DNA of 64,000 nucleotides from Proteiniclasticum ruminis (GTDB lineage: Bacteria; Bacillota; Clostridia; Clostridiales; Clostridiaceae): assembly GCF_900115135.1 (NCBI RefSeq), contig NZ_FOVK01000008.1, positions 1-64,000 on the forward strand. Reading direction: 5' to 3'. A program made the position numbers and the translations under genes. Positions 37,140 to 45,418 of the stretch are shown here, one piece after another. Below the pieces are notes generated by a model. The model worked only from the letters and a program-made list of their open reading frames with translations. It was not told where the DNA came from and ran no database searches. Position 1 is the stretch's first letter, and each line of letters opens with the position of its first letter.

Positions 37140-38528
37140 ATGAAAGCATATCTATTTATTGATTTTGGCAGCACCTACACCAAGCTTACAGCAGTAAGCA
37201 AAGAGGAAGACCTCATCCTGGCCACTGCAAAATCATATACGACTGTGGAGACCGACGTGATGGAAGGGTTCGGAAAAGCTTTTGAGCTGCTCATGAACGA
37301 TCTTCCCAATGATATAGAATTTGAACAGAAACTCGCCTGCTCTTCGGCTGCAGGCGGGTTAAAAATTGTCTCCATTGGCCTGGTGCCTGAGCTGACCATG
37401 GAAGCAGCCAAAAGAGCTGCGTTGGGCGCAGGAGCCAGAGTCACAGATGTATTCAGTTTCAAACTGAACCAGAGTGAAGTGAAGAGAATCAAGAATGCCA
37501 AGGCAGACATGATTCTTCTTGCAGGAGGAACCGATGGAGGAAATACAGACGTCATCATCCATAATGCCAGGATGCTGAAAGATGCGGAAATTAAGATTCC
37601 GGTGGTGGTTGCGGGGAACAAGAGCGCAAACGATGAAATCATTGAGATATTTGAAGGGCAGATGAATTATCACATCACAGAAAATGTGATGCCCAGTCTC
37701 AATCAGATCAACGTGGAGCCTGCCCGTGAGACCATACGGAATATTTTCATGGAAAATATTGTGAAAGCCAAGGGAATGTCCAAGGCCAAAGATCTGATTA
37801 GTGGCATTCTGATGCCAACACCGGCAGCGGTGCTTAAAGCTGCTGAAGTGCTCAGTCAGGGGACAAAGCATGAAGATGGCATCGGCGACCTTGTAGTAGT
37901 GGACATCGGAGGAGCCACCACAGATGTGCACAGCGTTTGTGAAGGAGCTCCAAGCAAGCCTTCTGTGGTCTTAAGAGGACTGGAGGAGCCCGTGGCAAAG
38001 AGAACGGTTGAAGGGGACCTGGGGATGAGATACTCCGCTCTTTCTCTTTATGAGGCGGCGGGTAAAAGATATCTGAGACGTTATAAACTCAGCCACCTGG
38101 AAGAGATGGATGTGGAGAAAGAGTTCACCTTCAGAAATGAGCATACGGATTTTGTGCCTTCCACGGAAGACGAGCTTCAGTTTGATGAAGTCATGGCGAA
38201 AATCTGTGTGGACATCTCCATGAAACGTCACGCGGGGACTGTGACGCCAGTCTATTCACCTCTTGGGATGATGTATTCCCAGGAAGGGAAGGATCTCATG
38301 GAGCTTCCTTATTTGGTAGGCACCGGTGGTGTCATTGTGAATTCCAGAAATCCGGAAGAGATCCTGAAAGCGGGACTGTTCCATGAGGAAGATCTGGATT
38401 CACTGAAGCCAAGACATCCGAAGTATCTCATTGATGAAAAATATGTACTCTCCGCCCTTGGACTACTGGCCATGGTGGACGAGGAAAAAGCCTTACGAAT
38501 GCTGAAAAAATATGTTGTGAAATGTTAG
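37140..38528 (+). CDS. glmL: Glutamate mutase reactivating protein GlmL (MutL)
   Basis: 462 residues of the actin/Hsp70-like ATPase fold. It has phosphate-1 motif IDFGSTYTKLTAV, phosphate-2 VVDIGGATTDVHSV and AGGTDGGN. Proteins of this family remove damaged cobalamin from B12-dependent mutases. It begins 6 bases after glmS with no ribosome binding site of its own in the gap, so its translation is probably coupled. Confidence 0.94.
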   Translation: MKAYLFIDFGSTYTKLTAVSKEEDLILATAKSYTTVETDVMEGFGKAFELLMNDLPNDIEFEQKLACSSAAGGLKIVSIGLVPELTMEAAKRAALGAGARVTDVFSFKLNQSEVKRIKNAKADMILLAGGTDGGNTDVIIHNARMLKDAEIKIPVVVAGNKSANDEIIEIFEGQMNYHITENVMPSLNQINVEPARETIRNIFMENIVKAKGMSKAKDLISGILMPTPAAVLKAAEVLSQGTKHEDGIGDLVVVDIGGATTDVHSVCEGAPSKPSVVLRGLEEPVAKRTVEGDLGMRYSALSLYEAAGKRYLRRYKLSHLEEMDVEKEFTFRNEHTDFVPSTEDELQFDEVMAKICVDISMKRHAGTVTPVYSPLGMMYSQEGKDLMELPYLVGTGGVIVNSRNPEEILKAGLFHEEDLDSLKPRHPKYLIDEKYVLSALGLLAMVDEEKALRMLKKYVVKC

Positions 38529-38537
38529 GAGAAAAAA

Positions 38538-39998
38538 ATGGACCTGCAAAACAAAAAACTCTCAGAAGAGCAATTTTTTAAGATCCGGGAAGAGATTCTC
38601 ACCCACTGGCCCACAGGAAAAGATGTGGACCTGACAGAAGCTGTAGAATATCTGAAGAAAGTACCTGATGAGAAGAACTTTGCCAAAAAGCTCAGAAAAG
38701 CCAAGGAAGAAGGGGTGACCCTGGCTCAGCCAAGAGCAGGTGTGGCACTCATCAGTGAACACATCAAGCTGTTAAACTACCTGGAAGAGGAAGGTGGCGC
38801 AGATCTTCTGCCCTCCACCATCGATTCCTACACCAGACAGAACCGCTATAATGAATGCCAGGTGGGCATCGACGAATCCATCAAGGCGGGAAGATCTCTT
38901 CTCAATGGATTCCCAGCGGTGAATCATGGGGTCAAAGGCTGCAGAGAAGTCTATGAGTCCATCAAGAACCCCATCCAGGCAAGACATGGCACACCGGACG
39001 CAAGGCTTTTAAGTGAAATCATCACCGCTTCCGGATGGACTTCCAATGAAGGCGGCGGCATCAGCTATAACATTCCCTACGCCAAGAGCGTATCCATGGA
39101 AAGAACCATCAGAGACTGGCAGTACTGCGACAGACTCACCGGATGGTATCAGGAGCAGGGGATAGAACTGAACCGTGAGCCTTTCGGACCACTGACCGGG
39201 ACCTTGGTGCCCCCTTCCATCTCCAACACTGTGGCGATTCTGGAAGCGCTTCTTGCAGCAGAGCAGGGCGTGAAGAACATCACCGTAGGCTATGGACAGT
39301 GTGGAAACATCATCCAGGACGTGGCCGCCATCCGTGCCCTGGAAGAGCAGACAGAAGAATATCTGAAAAGATTCGGATACAACGATGTGTTTGTCACCAC
39401 AGTATTCCATCAGTGGATGGGCGGGTTCCCAGCAGATGAAGCCAAGGCTTTTGGCGTCATCTCTCTCGGCGCAGCCACTGCAGCCATGGCAGGAGCCACC
39501 AAGGTTATCGTAAAAACGCCTCATGAAGCATTAGGTATTCCAACCATGGAAGCCAACGCTCAGGGCATCAGAGACACCAAGATGACCCTCAACATGCTCC
39601 GGGGACAGAGAATGCCCATGAGCAAGGAGCTGGAAATGGAAATCAGGATCATCAAGGCAGAAACCAAGTGCATGCTGGACAGTGTGTATGAAGTGGGCAA
39701 GGGAGACTTTGCCAGAGGTACGGTGGAAGCATTCAAGTTGGGCATTGTGGACATTCCATTTGCGCCAAGCAAGTATAACGCTGGAAAGATGATGCCTGCC
39801 AGAGACAACCAGGGAGCGGTAAGATACCTGATGCCAGGAAATCTTCCTTTCACCCAGGATCTCATAGATTTCAACAAAGAAAAACTCATGGAGAGAGGAC
39901 GCTTTGAAAATAGAGACGTGACTTTCCAGATGACCGTAGACGATATTTTTGCCGTTGGTAAGGGAAATCTCATCGGCAGACCGGAGGAAAAGAAGTAA
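38538..39998 (+). CDS. glmE: Glutamate (methylaspartate) mutase, E subunit
   Basis: 486 residues; the catalytic TIM-barrel subunit that, with GlmS and adenosylcobalamin, carries out the carbon-skeleton rearrangement. Recognisable stretches are [30 protein letters not shown] and [18 protein letters not shown]. Length is the usual about 485. It starts 9 bases after glmL, preceded by TTAGGAG, which spans the glmL stop. Confidence 0.96.
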   Translation: MDLQNKKLSEEQFFKIREEILTHWPTGKDVDLTEAVEYLKKVPDEKNFAKKLRKAKEEGVTLAQPRAGVALISEHIKLLNYLEEEGGADLLPSTIDSYTRQNRYNECQVGIDESIKAGRSLLNGFPAVNHGVKGCREVYESIKNPIQARHGTPDARLLSEIITASGWTSNEGGGISYNIPYAKSVSMERTIRDWQYCDRLTGWYQEQGIELNREPFGPLTGTLVPPSISNTVAILEALLAAEQGVKNITVGYGQCGNIIQDVAAIRALEEQTEEYLKRFGYNDVFVTTVFHQWMGGFPADEAKAFGVISLGAATAAMAGATKVIVKTPHEALGIPTMEANAQGIRDTKMTLNMLRGQRMPMSKELEMEIRIIKAETKCMLDSVYEVGKGDFARGTVEAFKLGIVDIPFAPSKYNAGKMMPARDNQGAVRYLMPGNLPFTQDLIDFNKEKLMERGRFENRDVTFQMTVDDIFAVGKGNLIGRPEEKK

Positions 39999-39999
39999 A

Positions 40000-41247
40000 A
40001 TGAAGATTATTGATGTGGTGTGTTCAGAAGGCAGAACCGGGTTTTATTTTGATGACCAGAAGGCCATTGTGAATGGTGCAGGTCATGACGGGTTTATGTA
40101 TGTGGGAGAACCAGAGACGGAGGGCTTCACTTCCATCAGAGTTCCTGGAGAGAGCATCTCTGTGATGCTGATTCTGGAAAATGGAGAAATCGCTCATGGA
40201 GACTGCGCTGCAGTTCAGTACTCCGGTGCAGGCGGAAGAGATCCTCTTTTCATTGCAAAGGACTTTATTCCAGTCATTGAAGACATAGCAAAGAAGCATC
40301 TCATTGGGAAAGATGCCTCTTCGTTCAAGCCTCTGGCAGATGAGATCGACAGCCTGTCCCATGAAGGGAAAAGACTGCATACCGCCATCCGTTATGGGAT
40401 GACCCAGGCGCTTCTGGATGCGGCAGCCAAGTGCAACAGAGTCACCATGGCTGAGATTGTTCAGAAGGAATATGAGACAGGGGTAACACTAAGCCGTGTA
40501 CCGATCTTTGCCCAGAGTGGAGACGACAGGTATAACAATGTGGACAAGATGATCATCAAGGGCACAGACGTCATGCCTCATGCCCTGATCAACAATGTGA
40601 AGGAAAAGCTTGGTGAAAACGGAGAAATCCTTTTAAACTACATCACCTGGATGAGAAATAGAGTGCTTCAGTATAAGATGACAGAAGACTATACCCCAAT
40701 CTTCCATGTGGATGTTTATGGCACCATCGGAAGAATCTTCAACCAGGACCTGGAGAAGATGGCAGAGTATCTCAAGACACTGGAAGAGGCTGCAAAGCCA
40801 TTTCTTCTTCGTATCGAAGGACCCATGGATGTGGGTGAAAGAACCAAACAGATGGAAGCGCTTCGTGACCTCACTAAGATCCTTGATGATCGAAACATCA
40901 ATGTGGAGCTGGTGGCAGATGAGTGGTGCAACACCTATGATGACGTGGTGTACTTCGCGGACAATAAGGCAGGTCATATGATTCAGGTGAAGACCCCGGA
41001 TCTTGGCGGCGTGAACAACTCCATTGAAGCCATCCTGTACTGCAAGGAAAAAGGCATTGGCGCCTATCTTGGCGGAACCTGCAATGAGACCAACAGAAGT
41101 GCAGAGGTCTGCACCAACATCGGTATGGCCTGCGGAGCCAAGCAGGTGCTGGCAAAGCCTGGTATGGGCGTGGATGAAGGCTTCATGATCGTCAACAACG
41201 AAATGAACAGAGTGCTGGCCCTGGCCAAAAGAAGACAGAATCAGTAG
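40000..41247 (+). CDS. mal: Methylaspartate ammonia-lyase
   Basis: 415 residues of the enolase superfamily. It removes ammonia from 3-methylaspartate to give mesaconate. The catalytic base Lys331 falls in QVKTPDLGG, the same numbering as in the characterised clostridial enzymes. The magnesium ligands are carried by HVDVYGTIG, RIEGP and VADEWCN. The frame also opens inside glmE at 39949, but GGAGG and the family start MKIIDVVCSEGRTGFYF indicate 40000, one base after the glmE stop. Confidence 0.96.
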   Translation: MKIIDVVCSEGRTGFYFDDQKAIVNGAGHDGFMYVGEPETEGFTSIRVPGESISVMLILENGEIAHGDCAAVQYSGAGGRDPLFIAKDFIPVIEDIAKKHLIGKDASSFKPLADEIDSLSHEGKRLHTAIRYGMTQALLDAAAKCNRVTMAEIVQKEYETGVTLSRVPIFAQSGDDRYNNVDKMIIKGTDVMPHALINNVKEKLGENGEILLNYITWMRNRVLQYKMTEDYTPIFHVDVYGTIGRIFNQDLEKMAEYLKTLEEAAKPFLLRIEGPMDVGERTKQMEALRDLTKILDDRNINVELVADEWCNTYDDVVYFADNKAGHMIQVKTPDLGGVNNSIEAILYCKEKGIGAYLGGTCNETNRSAEVCTNIGMACGAKQVLAKPGMGVDEGFMIVNNEMNRVLALAKRRQNQ

Positions 41248-41257
41248 ATAGGAAAGT

Positions 41258-41305
41258 ATGCCGCACAAGCTATGGAATGTAGGAAGTGCGGCATTTCTTG
41301 TTTGG
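41258..41305 (+). terminator. Hairpin between mal and the hydratase genes
   Basis: A 9-base-pair perfect stem (ATGCCGCAC with GTGCGGCAT) is followed by TTTCTTGTTT. The T tract is interrupted, so it may only reduce read-through into the hydratase genes. Confidence 0.6.
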
Positions 41306-41335
41306 ATCGATGAATGAGATAAAGGTGGATACGAA

Positions 41336-42178
41336 ATGAAAATAATTGATGCGAGAAAGGTCACGGAAGAGGTCAAGAAACTGGTCATGGATGCCAATTA
41401 CTTCCTGCCCGAGGATGTCATGACCTCCCTTCGAGAGCAGAAGAAAAAGGAAAAGTGGATCCTGGCCACCAATACCTTGGGGATGATCATCGAAAATGCG
41501 GAAATCGCTGAAAGAGATATGGTACCCATGTGTCAGGACACCGGCATGGTGGTGGTCTTTGTGGAAATGGGACAGGAAGTCCACATTGAAAATGGACTGC
41601 TGGAGGATGCCATAAACCAGGGAATCCGGGAGGGCTATGAAGAAGGGCTTCTTCGCAAATCCGTGGTGGGAGATCCTTTAAACCGAAAGAATACGGGAGA
41701 CAATACCCCAGGGGTCATCCACTATGAGCTGGTGGCAGGAGATGCCTTGAAAATCATGGTGGCGCCAAAAGGATTTGGTTCTGAGAACATGTCCCGCTTG
41801 AAGATGCTGAAGCCCTCTGAAGGAGTCGAAGGAGTCAAGCAGTTTATCCTAGAGACCGTGGAGCTGGCTGGACCCAATGCGTGTCCACCTATGGTGGTTG
41901 GCGTTGGTATTGGGGGCACCTTTGACAAGGTGACCTATCTGGCGAAGAAGGCGCTCATGAGAAGGCTGGAAGACTACAACGAGAATCCTTACTATGCGGA
42001 GATGGAAAAAGAGCTTCTTCAAACCATCAATGCCATGGGCATCGGACCCCAGGGCTTTGGGGGAGAGACCACAGCACTGAAGGTGGCCATCGAGTATTTC
42101 CCGACCCACATCGCAGGACTGCCTGTGGCTGTGAACATCAACTGTCATGCCACCCGTCATAAGGAGGTGACCTTATAA
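41336..42178 (+). CDS. Class I fumarase-type hydratase, alpha subunit (probable mesaconase)
   Basis: 280 residues of the iron-sulfur hydro-lyase family (fumarase class I, tartrate dehydratase, mesaconase). Three Cys able to bind the 4Fe-4S cluster are in MCQDTGM, NACPPM and NINCHATRH. Family membership does not decide the substrate. Its place directly after methylaspartate ammonia-lyase makes mesaconate hydration to citramalate the most likely reaction. Fumarase or tartrate dehydratase activity remains possible. The ATG follows AAAGGTGG and the stop overlaps the beta-subunit start. Confidence 0.88.
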   Translation: MKIIDARKVTEEVKKLVMDANYFLPEDVMTSLREQKKKEKWILATNTLGMIIENAEIAERDMVPMCQDTGMVVVFVEMGQEVHIENGLLEDAINQGIREGYEEGLLRKSVVGDPLNRKNTGDNTPGVIHYELVAGDALKIMVAPKGFGSENMSRLKMLKPSEGVEGVKQFILETVELAGPNACPPMVVGVGIGGTFDKVTYLAKKALMRRLEDYNENPYYAEMEKELLQTINAMGIGPQGFGGETTALKVAIEYFPTHIAGLPVAVNINCHATRHKEVTL

Positions 42179-42750
42179 TGGAGATTAAACTGACAACGCC
42201 ACTAACAAGAGAAAAGGTCATGCACCTGAAGCCTGGAGACAATGTGCTTTTATCAGGAACCATCTATGCCGCTAGAGATGCAGCCCATAAAAAGCTCATG
42301 GAGCGTTTGGATAAAGGAGAAGCGCTGCCCTTTGACATTGAGGGAGCAGTGATCTATTATGTAGGACCCACCCCCACAAGAGAAGGAGAAGTTATTGGAT
42401 CTGCGGGACCTACCACCAGTCTTCGAATGGATGCTTATACCCCAAGACTTCTCGATTTGGGACTCATGGGGATGATTGGCAAGGGAAAGAGAAATGTGGA
42501 AGTGAAGAGAAAAATGGTGGAGCATGGGGCCATTTACTTTGCCGCCATCGGTGGTGCAGGGGCTCTCATCAAAAAGACCATTCTGGCCCAGGAAACCATC
42601 GCCTACGAGGAACTGGGACCTGAGGCCATCCGAAGATTGGAAGTGAAAGACTTCCCTGTGACGGTCATCATTGACAGTAAGGGAAATGATCTTTATGAAC
42701 TGGGCAGAGAGCAGTATCTTGCCTGGAAGAAAGAGGAAGAAGAAAAGTAG
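42178..42750 (+). CDS. Class I fumarase-type hydratase, beta subunit (probable mesaconase)
   Basis: 190 residues; partner of the preceding gene, with TAATG overlap. Conserved parts are LLSGTIYAARDAAHKKL, GPTTSLRMDAYTPRLL and the substrate-binding loop MIGKGKRN. The C-terminus, from FPVTVIIDSKGNDLYE, is typical of TtdB/FumB-type beta subunits. It ends the methylaspartate operon. Confidence 0.9.
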   Translation: MEIKLTTPLTREKVMHLKPGDNVLLSGTIYAARDAAHKKLMERLDKGEALPFDIEGAVIYYVGPTPTREGEVIGSAGPTTSLRMDAYTPRLLDLGLMGMIGKGKRNVEVKRKMVEHGAIYFAAIGGAGALIKKTILAQETIAYEELGPEAIRRLEVKDFPVTVIIDSKGNDLYELGREQYLAWKKEEEEK

Positions 42751-42763
42751 AACTATATATGAG

Positions 42764-42807
42764 AGGCAGTGGAAGCATGATGTGACCACTGCCTTGTTTT
42801 TATTTTT
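42764..42807 (+). terminator. Terminator of the methylaspartate operon
   Basis: A 9-base-pair perfect stem (AGGCAGTGG with CCACTGCCT) and a long T-rich tract. Confidence 0.92.
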
Positions 42808-42932
42808 AGAAAAAAAGGATTCATGGCAAGGCTTTTGAGGATATGGTACGCTACCTTTAGAGGGTTCCCACCCGATATCTTTAAATGAATCAAAAGGCAG
42901 TAGGGGTTGGGGTGAAAAAACTTTTGAGATTC

Positions 42933-42951
42933 TGTAACGAAACGGCGTCTA
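42933..42951 (+). promoter_or_regulatory. Compressed ECF-sigma promoter-like element
   Basis: TGTAAC and CGTCTA, the half-sites typical of ECF-sigma promoters, occur in order but only 7 bases apart instead of about 16. It lies 30 bases before the ECF sigma gene, where autoregulation would be expected. Confidence 0.3.
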
Positions 42952-42981
42952 TATACTCATATCAGTAACAGGAGGTGGAAG

Positions 42982-43476
42982 GTGAAAGACGTAGGAAAGC
43001 TTTATGAAGAATATTTTCAGACGGTATATAAATACCTGTATGTGCTTTCAGGCAGCGCAGATCTGTCCGAGGATCTGACCCAGGAAACCTTCTATCAGGC
43101 GGTGAAAAGCTACAAGGATTTTCGTGGGGACTGCAAGGTCTCTGTCTGGCTCTGCCAGATTGCAAAGCATCTTTGGTATAAGGAAGCAAAAAGAAGAAAC
43201 CTGTATAAGCCGGAACCTCTGGAAGAGATTATGGATACTCTGGCATCGGGGGAAGAGACAGAGAAGGTAATGCTGGAAAGAGAAGAGAAAAAGATTCTTT
43301 ACGAAAGAATCGAAAAGCTTGAGGAGAAGACACGGGAGGTCATGCAGTTAAGGCTTTCTGGGGATCTGAGTTTCAGAGAGATTGGAGAGATTCTTGGACG
43401 CACAGAAAACTGGGCGCGTGTAACTTTTTACCGAGGAAAGCAGAAGATCATGGAGGTGGAAACAAATGAAAAGTAA
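42982..43476 (+). CDS. ECF-type RNA polymerase sigma factor
   Basis: 164 residues, GTG start after AGGAGGTGG. Region 2 is seen as YKYLYVLSGSADLSEDLTQETFYQAV and the -10-melting part that follows. Region 4 is MQLRLSGDLSFREIGEILG, the helix-turn-helix for -35 binding. There is no region 3 or 1.1. The next gene, overlapping by 11 bases, is its probable anti-sigma factor. Confidence 0.92.
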   Translation: MKDVGKLYEEYFQTVYKYLYVLSGSADLSEDLTQETFYQAVKSYKDFRGDCKVSVWLCQIAKHLWYKEAKRRNLYKPEPLEEIMDTLASGEETEKVMLEREEKKILYERIEKLEEKTREVMQLRLSGDLSFREIGEILGRTENWARVTFYRGKQKIMEVETNEK

Positions 43477-44425
43477 GATAGAGTGCAGCATTGTGGAAGA
43501 TCTGCTCCCAAGTTTTCTGGAGGAGCTCACAAGGGAAGAAACCAATGAATTTATGGAGGGGCATCTGAAAGGCTGTGCATCCTGCAGAAAAAAAGCGGAG
43601 AATCTCTCTCATGAGATGGAGCATATGGAGAAAGCGCCAGAAAGAGAACTGAATTTTTTAAAAAAAGTGAAGAAAACAAAGCTTCTTGGCGCAGTGCTGA
43701 GTGCACTTTTTGCGCTAGTTATTGCTTTTGGCATCTACAGCTATGAATTCAGATACACCTTGGATCAAGGGGAGTTGTCCAAAGCGGTGACGGACTATGT
43801 CTCTCCTTTTGAAGAAGAGTTTGAAGGGTATGCCCTGGAGACCCTGCGTCTTGAGGCTGGAGCACTTCTTGTTTCTTTTAAGGATCTGAAGAGAGAGACG
43901 AGAAACGGCGTTGCAGAATTTGAGAAGGGGATCAATGGAAAGTATCGGATCATCCGGGCAGATCTAAGAACTTCAGCCTACAGCTCTGTGATCCAGACTT
44001 TTAACTGGGAAAATCAGGAAGAAAAAAAGGTGGTTGTCAGCGGATACAGTCTTTCCAAAGACATTGCACGGTACGGGCTGGAGTTCAGTGCGTATAAGTC
44101 ACCAGGATGGGCATCGGATGAGAGAGTAGAGAGGACCCTTACATTTCCTGTGAAAAACCTGCAGTTTCTGGAAGTCTTTTCTTTAGAGGCTCTGGTGGAG
44201 GAGCTGAAGAAAAGTGAAAATCAGGAGTTATACAATTATCACCTTACAGATGTGTCTTTTTACGATGAGACGGGAGAAGACATCACAGAGTCTCTTCTTG
44301 TAGGAGAGTCTGGAAATCAGGGAGGCAGCGGCATTGGATCCGCGGAGCTGTGGCTTGTGTATGTGCTGATGTTTTTAGTGCTGGGGTTTGGCGCCATCAT
44401 GGTCCGGTACTTTTTGACGGACTAG
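43466..44425 (+). CDS. Zinc-finger anti-sigma factor with external domain
   Basis: 319 residues. The N-terminal zf-HC2 zinc-binding motif is HLKGCASC (HxxxCxxC), typical of anti-sigma factors. A membrane helix follows at about 72-92, then an external domain of about 200 residues of unknown fold, and a second helix near the C-terminus (VYVLMFLVLGFGAIMV). Release of the sigma factor by an envelope signal is the expected logic; the signal is unknown. Confidence 0.85.
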   Translation: MKSKIECSIVEDLLPSFLEELTREETNEFMEGHLKGCASCRKKAENLSHEMEHMEKAPERELNFLKKVKKTKLLGAVLSALFALVIAFGIYSYEFRYTLDQGELSKAVTDYVSPFEEEFEGYALETLRLEAGALLVSFKDLKRETRNGVAEFEKGINGKYRIIRADLRTSAYSSVIQTFNWENQEEKKVVVSGYSLSKDIARYGLEFSAYKSPGWASDERVERTLTFPVKNLQFLEVFSLEALVEELKKSENQELYNYHLTDVSFYDETGEDITESLLVGESGNQGGSGIGSAELWLVYVLMFLVLGFGAIMVRYFLTD

Positions 44426-44547
44426 AATCCACCACAGTCATATACTCATAAGGCGTCAGAAAAAGCATTGTCCTATGGAGTAAAATTGTGCATACTAGAT
44501 AGTGACAATAAGTATTATTCAAATAAGACATCGTGGAGGAGTAACCT

Positions 44548-45126
44548 ATGTTTATATTGCGGGATAAGTCTGTGGAAAAAGCCATCAGAGCTGTGGATCC
44601 TTCTGCAAAGGTGGAAAAAGTACTATATCTCATCATTCTCAATGGCGTAGAGGATGATGAGCGGATTCTTTGGACCAAGAGAAAGAAAATACTAGGATGG
44701 ATGGCACTTGCTTTTTTCATCCTCTATGTGCTGTTTTCAGAGATCAGGCTTTTCAATATACTGTTTATTCTATCCGTGGCTTTCTGGAGCGGCACCTCAG
44801 GCTTTCTGAATGACACCGGGTTTGTGGTTCTGGATGAAAGAGGTTATACGCTGTATGTGTTTAATAAGTGGCAGACAAAGGTTAAAGCTGTATATCCACT
44901 TTCTTTTGAGGAGATAGAGTCATGCGAGCCTGCCGATCGGATTCTTAGAAAACGAACCGCACATCTTCATCTCTATGTGAAAGAAAAATATTTTCATGTC
45001 ATTGTCAGCAGAAGAACTTTAGGCTTGAAAAAGCAGAAGAGAAGCTTTCATGAGATGATGTCAGATTTTACAGAGAAAACTTACCGCAAAGATCTGGATT
45101 TTTATCATTTTGATACAGAGGAATAG
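44548..45126 (+). CDS. Two-helix membrane protein of unknown function
   Basis: 192 residues. A cytoplasmic N-terminal segment of about 48 residues precedes two close membrane helices (about 50-90), and a basic C-terminal domain follows. I do not recognise the family. The C-terminal part, with WQTKVKAVYPLSFEEIES and LHLYVKEKYFHVIV, resembles a pleckstrin-homology-like beta fold in pattern only. It lies behind the sigma/anti-sigma pair but has its own 122-base spacer and terminator. It could be a target of the sigma factor. Confidence 0.7.
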   Translation: MFILRDKSVEKAIRAVDPSAKVEKVLYLIILNGVEDDERILWTKRKKILGWMALAFFILYVLFSEIRLFNILFILSVAFWSGTSGFLNDTGFVVLDERGYTLYVFNKWQTKVKAVYPLSFEEIESCEPADRILRKRTAHLHLYVKEKYFHVIVSRRTLGLKKQKRSFHEMMSDFTEKTYRKDLDFYHFDTEE

Positions 45127-45152
45127 GGCAGTGTATGATTGCACTGGTGTAG

Positions 45153-45186
45153 AAGGCAATGAGTAATGGAGCTCATTGCCTTTTTT
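45153..45186 (+). terminator. Terminator of the two-helix protein gene
   Basis: An 11-base-pair perfect stem (AAGGCAATGAG with CTCATTGCCTT) and six T. Confidence 0.92.
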
Positions 45187-45349
45187 AATGAGAGATTAAA
45201 GACACTATGGGGACTCCATTGAAGGAAGCAAACTGAAGCCAGTTGAAAGAGGATGCGTTTGGTTCTCCTATTCTTTGCCATACAACACTACAGTTCTTTT
45301 ATGAACACTACGTGATATTCTCTGATATATTTTTCGATTAAGATTTTCT

Positions 45350-45376
45350 TTGGATAACCAGAAATTATGATAGAAT
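45350..45376 (+). promoter_or_regulatory. Promoter of the PAS-kinase operon
   Basis: TTGGAT and TAGAAT are 15 bases apart, with TG one base before the -10 (extended -10). The short spacing makes the -35 uncertain. Confidence 0.45.
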
Positions 45377-45418
45377 GAAAACAAAGTTTAGTTCGCGATG
45401 AGTGAGGGGGGGAAGAAG

